From: Hemerocallis citrina
Lineage: Eukaryota > Streptophyta > Magnoliopsida > Asparagales > Asphodelaceae
Length of the DNA: 64,000 nucleotides
Direction of reading: 5' to 3'
Assembly: GCA_017893485.1 (NCBI GenBank)
Contig: CM030358.1
Coordinates: 256,554,477 to 256,618,476 of the forward strand
The translations under genes were made by a program, and so were the position numbers. Below are positions 55,635 through 64,000 of the stretch, one piece after another. The notes below the pieces were generated by a model, which worked only from the letters and a program-made list of their open reading frames with translations, was not told the origin of the DNA and made no database searches. Every line of letters begins with the position of its first letter. The stretch's first letter is position 1.

Positions 55635-57960
55635 TTAATTTCGTAAGTAATCTAGTATAAAAATATTTGTACTCTCATGATGATCCATATTTATTAGTTA
55701 AACCGTTGACATCATCTCTTGATCATGACTAATTACAATAATCGACACCCGTTGCATGAAAACAATTAGATTAGTGGACATCTTGATTGTATGTTGTCGT
55801 GATACACCATATGTTGTAGATGACTGTTGCATAGATGTTTGTTGGACGTATGATCCCATTATAGACCGTTTATTCACATGTCATGCTGATTTGAGTAACC
55901 CACATATACCATGCTTTGTATGACATCTAGATCGGACCGTTTGTAGTTAAGTTGTTTGATAAAATGCATAAAAGAACTTGTGTTTACTGCTATCCTATTT
56001 TATACAGTAATTTCGACTATGTTAACAGCAGTAAAATAAATAAGTTTGTGAACATGATTTGTAGCCTCTGATTTCCAATTTCCAGAACTTTCCACGGATT
56101 TAAATTCCGAGTTTTGATGCATGAGTTATTGTTGTTTTACTGTAGTCATATCGTATTTTTCAGATTCTGAACTATATGTATTCTGTATGAAATTTTATTT
56201 TAAAACTGCTATTAAAAGTAGAATTTGAACCCTATATTTTGCTGAGTATGTTTAGATATGATTCATATGACTGGGAACAATCGCTAATTTTTGTGGAATT
56301 AATTAATGACCTTTGTATCTCATTTCATACTTACGAAACTAGTCGAAATATTTCCAAACTGCATGTTGTTCAGTAAAGAATTATGTTTTCAACCTGATTC
56401 TATTCATTTTTTATGAAAATTTTGTGAATAAGAACTGTATTCTTATTTGTCTATTTTATTACCCTTTTGACGGATCTGGATTTCGAATTATACTTTATGA
56501 ATTATCTCTGTTTTGGTACTGCTGTGTCTGAACTTTTAGAATCGAGATTTTGTTGCATTACTCTATTTTCCCAATTTTTTTGACTATACTATTTGTAATA
56601 TAAATTCATGATATTTTATATTTTGAAAATAGATATGTTAAGGAATCTTCCATATTTTTCTTATATTTAATTATGATGGTTTTAAACTCTTTCCATGCTT
56701 ATAAACATTATTTTTGCATTTTGTGGCTGAACATAACTTTTGTATTAAACGTTGTTTTCGACCCTATTTCTGTGGCTGATATGTGACTTATATATATGTG
56801 TTGGAATCGGCAGAGAGTCTAGTTTCTAGATTTTCTAAAGGATCTGAATTTTCTATTCTGTAGCAACGGGAATCTCAGATTTGGTACAGTAGTGTCTTGC
56901 TGTCCAAAACTGAAAATTTTGTTGTTTTGACTATTACGAGTTGTTTTTATCAACCGTTGCAATCGCTATATCATATTAGAATTATTTCCTGTTCTTGCCA
57001 TGTCTTTAGCCTGTTTGTATTTGTTCACACATGTTTATTGATAATAAAAGAAATCAAGCCAGGGTTTTTAAGGGAAAAGATCGAGTTGTGGACAATATAG
57101 AAATACATATTCAGAAGGGACTCGTTTCCCCATTGTTTACTGTGGTACTTACTGTTTATCTCTGGATGCATGAGGGAATGATCCATGACACCGTTACTGT
57201 TTGTTATTACTGTTACTGTTATCGTTTGTCTGAATATATTGTCCTATAGAAGTTCCACTACAAAATCTTAAAACGAAACTGTTTGTTGTAGCAACCATGT
57301 GGTAAAATCTGGGATGCATGAAGTACTACCTACCTAGTAATGAACATTGGACATAAGAATAACTGTTTACACTGTCATATCCTGTTACGGTTACTGTGGA
57401 TCTTTACTGTTACTGTTGATTACTACTACCATTGACACACTGTTACTGTTGATCCTTACTGTTACTGTTATGATTCTCCTGTTATCACTACACTGCTTAC
57501 TATCATCTATAGACTGTTATATTTGTTGCTTTCCCCATGTTAGTATTACATGTTTAGTTAGTTTTCCCCCCATTTTCCTACTTGTATTGCTTGCGGGCCG
57601 GAACTTGCATCTAACGGGCGATATGTTTTCCTATTTTTACAATTTTCCATGTAATTTCTATATGAGAAGGTTTTGCTAATCAATTGTCTACTGGAGTTGG
57701 TGAGCAAACGTTTTGAGCTGCACAATTGGAATAATTTGTTTAAAATATTTTTATGAACTATTTTATTTTATGAACTGTATTGAGATTGTATTTGGGCTTA
57801 TTGTCCCAGGATTATTTATTTTGTTTCGAATCTAGTATTTGTTAGAACATTTATTATTGATGCAATAAATATTATTGAGTTATGATTGTTTTTGCATGCA
57901 TGGTTGGAGTATACTACTATATTTACTGTTATGATGAGTCAAGCAGTCCGTACAGCTTAT

Positions 57961-57978
57961 GGATGGTGAAAACTATCC
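57961..57978 (+). other. Conserved stem-loop near the 3' end of LTR h
   Basis: Stem GGATGGT / ACTATCC, loop GAAA, one G-U pair; 55 bp from the LTR end and followed by ACTGGGCTT. Confidence 0.55.
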
Positions 57979-58037
57979 ACTGGGCTTAGTCACGTACTGT
58001 ATTCCGTATTCTTTTGGGAAGCGGGGCGTGACACCTG

Positions 58038-59412
58038 TGTAACACCCCCAACAAATTTTTTTCTCGAAATTCAATTCTTTCAATTTCTATGTCATTTTAA
58101 ACATAAACTAAGAAAGTTATATTTCAAGGAAAATTTTGGCAGAATTTCCCCTGTAAATTTTGCCCCGAAACACAAATAGCTTACGGAATTCTGCTCAAAA
58201 TTCCGTAGCTCACAATACACGCAATAATTTCACGGGCTCCCCAGGCCAAAATGAGCAGAAATACACAGGCAATATAATATAATGCTCTGTGGGCCAAACT
58301 CATAACGGATTATCAAATATTCAATAAAAACCATAAATTTCTTTGAAAAACGAGGTAAAAATTTAAAAAAATCCTTGTAAAACCTACCACAGAGCCCGGT
58401 ACTCCACAACGAGATGGGTACGGGTCACAAACATACCACACCACCCCACACTATACTCATCATCATCATATACATGCTTATACATCCATAATACAATTTA
58501 GATCATAAATTTTACTATTCACATAACTAATTAGTACAAATTTTTAAAATAAAACTTCATCCTACCAATCCACGCCTCACCTCTGCACTGATGAGAACCT
58601 GCAACAGTAAGGGACTAGGGTAGTCCTCAGACTCCCCTAACCCCCCAAACACTAAGGGGTCAGCCATTTCTGGTGTGAGTATAGTTATTAATTTAATAAC
58701 AAATTAAAATAGTATAAAGAAAATAATTTAAACTTACAAATACCAAGTTAAGATAATGCAACCTGAATCCTGAACACAACAACATCATCAATACGACGAT
58801 ATATCAAATACTTTGCCAATCCTGCATTCAACTGTTTAATTATCCATAACTTTCCACATTTCATAATATACTTCACATCGACCTCGTATATATATATATT
58901 CTTATTTTACATCCGCATAGTACGAATACACATACAATCTATTACTTTTCAATTTAAATTCTCTAACCCAAATATTCATTCTTCCACAAGTATCGTCATA
59001 ATAGCATTATATGAATATAACTACATGATGTTATTACATCTTTCTTTAATAACCATTTATATGGATATAAACTCATAACACAACATACTTTCTGCATTAA
59101 CCATTTTCATAACCACTTTCATAGCACAAGTATTTATTTTATTGTATTAAATCATGTATCACATCAGAAACATATGCATTCATTCCCCTAATTCCATATT
59201 CATTCACGTCATATAACACAAACATAACCTCTCCTTACACATTATAATTAACTTGCATTTCATCACATCATCACCATATCACTTATGCGAATGCACATTC
59301 TTATTGCATCAAAACACTTTTTATAGCTCATTCATAACTCACTACACCACTTTAGTAATTTCTTTTTTCTTATAAACAATAAATCTTATTATCATTTTCA
59401 CTTAATCCCAAA
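58038..59412 (-). mobile_element. LTR 'i', left part, cut by LTR j
   Basis: Begins TGTAACACCCCC directly after LTR h. Read on minus it contains TGGCTGACCCCTTAGTG then GGGGGGTTAGGGG (about 58635-58670), matching TGGCTGACCCCGTAGTTTTG and GGGGGTTAGGG near the 3' end of LTR e, so it is a minus-oriented relative of e. The rest is AT-rich. Its far end and target duplication lie beyond j and outside the window. Confidence 0.6.
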
Positions 59413-60060
59413 TGTAATATCCCGGACGGATATTACCATACATAAATTGTTATTTTATTATTATTTTATTATTATTTTGTTTTAATTCCAAATTTTAATT
59501 ATTTTGGTGATTTTCACCCGGTTTGTTCATAGACAATATCTGTATCCAGATATCGGTCAGTATATATCCGTATTGTATCAAATTGATACCGTGATCTTCC
59601 GATCTAATAATAAAATTTATTTTATTATTATTTCCAAGATTTAATTATTTTTATACGGATTATGCGAAGATTTTCCGGTATACGGACATATATGCGCACA
59701 AACGAGTAGTATGTCGATTAGTGCATTATACGAATTGTGTGTTGTGTATCTTTGGACTAGGTATTTATCTTGTTATAACAACCTAATTAGAGGATTAGGA
59801 TTTGATTAGGAGGCTTAATCTAGGGTTTTTGTATGTATAAGAAGACTAAGTAAAAACCCTTACTAGAAAATATCTCTCCCACATCAACCTCCACCACATA
59901 GCACCTCCCTCCACCTCACCCTATTTTTCCTAGGAGTATGGCCGGCCCATAATTTGTGGAGGGGCTTTTGTGCACTTTTGTATGTGCATATTTGCACTAT
60001 CCACCTTCTCCTCCACCTATAAATACCCCCTCCTTTCATCACTTCTCTCATTTTAGAAAG

Positions 60061-60065
60061 ATCAA

Positions 60066-60100
<35 letters not shown>

Positions 60101-60110
60101 GAAAAGAAAG
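60061..60110. repeat. (GAAA)n microsatellite
   Basis: AAAG/GAAA run in the leader just after the TATA box of element j. Confidence 0.9.
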
Positions 60111-60604
60111 AGAGAACAAAAAAAAGATAACTTGAGAGTTTTGTTTTGTAGGTTATTAGAAGACTTCTAAAAGAAAGCTAGGGGAAGGAGAAGTGTAGCA
60201 AGCTAGTTCTTCCATCAAAGAGAACTAGGTGGGGGTTTCTTCACTTCTTTGATTTTTGTTTGTTTGTTGTTTGTTTGGTTGTTGTTTGTATGGTTGTTTG
60301 ACTTCTTCTTCTCATCCTCTTGTTTTGTTTTCTTTGAGTTTTGTTGGGTGTATTGTTGTAGTAAGAAGTAAGAGTAAAAAGTAGTAGTAGTAACTACTAG
60401 CTTATAAAGATCATAGCTTTATTATTGTAGTTGTTGTTTGTATGTGATTGGACTAAAGAAACTCACATATTGCATAATGTTGAACAATACAACCATTGTG
60501 GATTGTAGGACTTAGTACATAAAGCATATGAACTCATTTTACAACCATTGTGGGTTGTAGGACCTTAATTAAACATTGGACTAATAATAAAAACATATGT
60601 CCTA

Positions 60605-61050
60605 TTAAAAAGATCTTTCTTTTCTTTACTAAACACTAGTTGTAGAAGTAATCAAAAAGATCTTTCTTTTCTTTTTAACCACTAGTTGTAGAAGTAATAA
60701 AAAGATCTTTCTTTCTTTTTAACCACTAGTTGTAGAAGTAATAAAAGATCTTTCTTTCTTTTTAACCACTAGTTGTAGAAGTAATAAAAAGATCTTTCTT
60801 TCTTTTAACCACTAGTTGTAGAAGTAATAAAAAGATCTTTCTTTCTTTTTAATCACTAGTTGTAGGAGTAATAAAAAGATCTTTCTTTCTTTTTAATCAC
60901 TAGTTGTAATTAATTAAAAAGATCTTTCTTTTATTTTTCACTAGTTGTAATTAATTAAAAATATCTTTCTTTTATCACTAGTTGTAATTAATTAAAAAAG
61001 ATCTTTCTTTCATTTTTAATCACTAGTTGTAGCTAATTAAAAAGACCTTT
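60605..61050. repeat. About 45-bp tandem repeats
   Basis: About ten units of AAAGATCTTTCTT followed by ACTAGTTGTAGAAGTAAT, 40-49 bp each, degenerating to the right where GAAGTAAT becomes ATTAATTA. Confidence 0.9.
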
Positions 61051-61353
61051 TCTTTAGTAAAGTAAAGTAAAATAAAATAATCTTTTCTTTATCACTAGTA
61101 ATAAATAAGGTTAGTAAGCAACTAAGTAGTAGTATGCTAAATAATAAGTAGTAGCATGTAATGAAATGAAGTAGTAGTAGTAATAGATAGTTGTATGTTG
61201 TGATTTTATTGTGAATGAAGTAGTAGTAATAGATAGTTGCATGTTGTGATTTTGTTATGAATAAAGTAGTAGTAGTAGTAAGTTGTATGTTGTAGTAGTA
61301 GTAGGAAATTATGTTTTGATTAAAATAGGAGTAGTAGTAGTAGTGAAATATTG

Positions 61354-61960
61354 TAGCTTTGCTTCTAAAAATAATTAGAAGTCATATCCATGCTTAGTTA
61401 GTTGTAGGATTGCTTTTAAAAATATCCTACCATGTTTACCATGCTTAGTTAGTTGTAGCTTTGCTTCTAAAAATAATTAGAAGCCATATCCATGCTTAGT
61501 TAGTTGTAGGATTGCTCTAAAAATATCCTACCATGTTTACCATTCTTAGTTAGTTGTAGCTTTGCTTCTAAAAATAATTAGAAGCCATATCCATGCTTAG
61601 TTAGTTGTAGGATTGCTCTAAAAATATCCTACCATGTTTACCATGCTTAGTTAGTTGTAGCTTTGCTTCTAAAAATAATTAGAAGCCATATCTATGCTTA
61701 GTTAGTTGTAGGATTGCTTTTAAAAATATCCTACCATGTTTACCATGCTTAGTTAGTTGTAGCTTTGCTTCTAAAAATAATTAGAAGCCATATCCATGCT
61801 TAGTTAGTTGTAGGATTGCTTTTAAAAATATCCTACCATGTTTACCATGCTTAGTTAGTTGTAGCTTTGCTTCTAAAAATAGTTAGAAGCCATATCCATG
61901 CTTAGTTAGTTGTAGGACTTTTGCTAAAAATATCCTACCATGATTCTATGCTAATTAGTT
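61354..61960. repeat. 102-bp tandem repeats (dimers of about 50 bp)
   Basis: TAGCTTTGCTTCTAAAAATA recurs at 61354, 61456, 61557, 61658, 61760 and 61862. Each unit holds two halves starting TTAGTTAGTTGTAG, one continuing CTTTGCTTC and the other GATTGCT. Diverged relatives continue to about 62400. Confidence 0.95.
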
Positions 61961-63121
61961 GTAGGATGTTTATAAAATTATCCCATCATGCTTTATGTTT
62001 AGGAGGTTGTAGGACTTTTTCCTACCATGATTCTATGCTTAATTAGTTGTAGGATGTTTATTAAAATTATCCCATCATGCTTTATGTTTAGGATGTTGTA
62101 GGACTCATTCAAAAAATACCTATCATGTTTAGTAACTCACTTATGCTAGAATTTTGTAGGATTCATTCCTAAAGTTTCCTATTATGTTTAGTGACTTAGT
62201 TATGCTTAGAATGTGTAGGATTCAATCCAAGAGTTTCCTACCATGTTTGGATAAATTTTATTGTGCCTAGAGTGTTGTAGGATCCATGATAAAATCATAT
62301 ACCATGCTAGTTTAATTGTTGGAAAGCGATATATCATGCTAGCTTAATTGTAAGTATTTTGCATATCATGCTAGTTTAAATTGTATGCAAATTGTATACC
62401 ATGCTAGATAAATGGTAGAAAAGTGTATACTATGTTAGTGAATGACCATGATTCATGCTAAGTAAGTAGGGATCATGCAAATTATTGATCATATTAAGTT
62501 AAGGATACCCATACTAGGATGTTCATGCTTAGGGTAAAGAAACTACCCATGGCTAGTTGTAGTGATTTATGTTGGATTCTATGCCACGCTAGAGTAATAC
62601 ATGATTAGAACATTGTAGGAGTAATGTTAGAATATCTACTATACCTTGGAATGATTGTATGTTATATTAGTTATCTATCCATGCTTGTGTTATGGTGATT
62701 AGTCAAGATAAGTAGTAAGCTTTCATGCTCGCTTGACTATAGTAGACTCTATGTCTAGGTCGTAGTGATTTTTATGCTTAAGCTCGATGAAAACACAAGC
62801 ATTAATCATATTCATACTTAGGAGTGTGATGGTGAGTAGTTCTATTTTGTAATTGGATTACTTTAGGAAGATGCCTACGAGTGTATGTCATGCCTAAGAC
62901 ATTATAGGTCGAAGTAGTAAGATCGGGAAGACCACTAGCGATAGTTAATTCGATAAAGGCGGTTATGTCGCCTTCGGATTCTTCCTTAGTAGAATACCGA
63001 TCTTAGACTACTAGTAGATCCCTTTGTTGCTTCTAATAGTAGAAGATTAAGTTTGTTAGTGAGCACGTTTGGTTGCTTCTAGGATTGATTACCTGTATGG
63101 TTGTTTGCACACGGTCGTGCT

Positions 63122-63350
63122 CGTACGTGGCTCGACTGGCCCGTATGTAGCTGTGGGTCTCATACGTAGCTTAGTCGGCTCGTATGTAGGTTATTGTCTC
63201 GTACGCGGCCCGATCGGCCCGTGCATAGCTGTTGGTCTCATACGCGGCCTAGTTGGCTGGTATGTACGTGGTTATCTCCTACGAGGCCTGCCTGGCTCGT
63301 AGGTAGTTATTGTATCATACGTAGCTTGATGGGCTCGTATGTGGTCGTTA
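63122..63350. repeat. 39-bp tandem repeats with an open frame
   Basis: Units start at 63122, 63161, 63200, 63239, 63278 and 63316. Because 39 is a multiple of three, a plus-strand frame (63069-63302) stays open and encodes a 13-residue repeat (L[VI]RG..GP-type, alternating two forms). I do not consider it a proven gene. Confidence 0.85.
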
Positions 63351-64000
63351 CTCGTGTATAGCTTGTTAGCTAGTACACAGTTCGTTGTGCTCGTCTAGGG
63401 TGAGGTTACTACCCTAAGGGCTATCGACCGTCAAGACATATGATGTCTACCCTAAGTAACTGTGGAGGAGTCACTCCTTGGGTACCGTCGAATCTTAACC
63501 AGGGTAGGTTAATCGAGGACCGGAGTATAGACAGAATCCAAGTCTAGGGTAGCGGCATGCGTGTATATTCGCACAGCCAAAGTCTTGGATCGATGAGCCA
63601 TAAACCAGATTCCGAGGGATTCTGGTAAGTCTAGGTTGAGCGGCCTAGTAGAGTTGTCTTGCGAAGCCTAATTTAAGGCCTAGCACGTTGTGTTATAATG
63701 TTGTTATTCCTAGGATCGTTCGAGTCAGGGACATCACTAGGATAGTGACTTACAAGGATCAGTTTACTTATACCCTTTTGCCGGGAGAGAGGGGTCAGTT
63801 GTAGGGGGCCCCTTACACTAACTCGTTCCTTGAGGCAAATCATAGGTGGTGTACTGGGTTGTACCTTCCCGTCAAAGGGATACGTACGGTGCCATCTCAC
63901 AAGTTGAGGACACGGGTTGCGTATCTCGCGCTGTTAATTCCTGAAATACCGTGGCTGGGGTGCCACAGGATGCATGGTGCAGTCCCGCGTTTGCTAGACC
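63351..64000. other. Remainder of element j, no gene recognised
   Basis: Mixed-composition DNA without a convincing ORF or retrotransposon domain; the minus-strand open frame at 63673-63900 has no recognisable protein sequence. Confidence 0.4.

Larger units (their letters stand above)
54839..58033 (+). mobile_element. Long solo LTR 'h' (3195 bp)
   Basis: Starts TGTAACCCATATTG and ends GGAAGCGGGGCGTGACA. The left flank is CCTAC (54834-54838) and the right flank begins CCTG before LTR i, so the duplication is imperfect or interrupted by i. TTACTG runs at 57190-57240 and 57375-57480. Pro/Arg-rich open frames at 55222-55594 lie in the leader and are not convincing genes. Confidence 0.78.
59413..64000 (+). 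mobile_element. LTR or retrotransposon 'j', left part, running off the window
   Basis: Begins TGTAATATCCCGGACGG inside LTR i. TATA box TATAAATA at 60018 is followed by a leader with a (GAAA)n run and a donor-like TAG|GTGGGG at 60229. The next 3 kb is a succession of tandem arrays (60605-61050, 61130-61350, 61354-61960, 63122-63350) without a recognisable gene. The right end is not in the window, so I cannot tell a very long LTR from LTR plus internal region. Confidence 0.55.

Noticed and set aside
63673..63900. Minus-strand ORF near the window end
   Set aside because: No recognisable domain; likely a chance frame in the leader or internal region of element j.

Overview
This is nuclear DNA from a flowering plant, probably a species with a large, repeat-rich genome. 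The evidence is one recognisable host gene fragment (the first coding exon of a BOU-type mitochondrial carrier), spliceosomal introns, and plant-specific transposon families. I see no bacterial genes, rRNA, confident tRNA or CRISPR array. The species cannot be named from the sequence.

Layout. 1-4072: AT-rich DNA with hairpin repeats, a GC-rich block of unknown nature and microsatellites. 4073-5700 (minus strand): 5' end of the BOU-like gene, with a 5'-UTR intron; its later exons are not in the window. 5746-18040: a PIF/Harbinger DNA transposon (TTA target duplication, Myb/SANT-like ORF1, start of the transposase), split by a complete, fairly young Ty3/Gypsy element of the Tat lineage at 7233-16435 (5-bp target duplication CTATG). 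That element is transcribed on the minus strand. It keeps gag-protease but has no reverse transcriptase or integrase. On the opposite strand it carries a spliced extra gene with its own TATA box.

18040-54838: a second, decayed Tat element of the same family, broken by insertions. Its plus-strand part holds at least three head-to-tail copies of the antisense-gene module (dyad-containing tandem repeats, then TATA box, then ORF, then a conserved GGACTGGCCACC 3' motif). Its pol (RT, RNase H, a second RNase H, integrase) lies on the minus strand at 51473-54838 and has stop codons. The insertions are a hAT element, a Copia solo LTR, and seven very long (2.4-4.3 kb) solo LTRs, which I label a to g. 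An eighth, h, ends the preserved pol, and i and j run to the window end. For nearly all of them I could match 5-bp target duplications, which gives the nesting order: Copia contains a; b contains c; d contains f, which contains e; i contains j.

The most interesting structure is inside the long LTRs. Two of them carry arrays of the palindrome AGTCGACT in pairs about 20 bp apart, repeated about every 65-77 bp, with diverged sequence in between. Two LTR families each have a short stem-loop at a fixed distance from the LTR 3' end, preserved by wobble or compensatory changes. A third stem-loop follows a conserved splice-donor-like site in the LTR leader. Together with the antisense-gene modules, these are the candidates for undescribed biology here.
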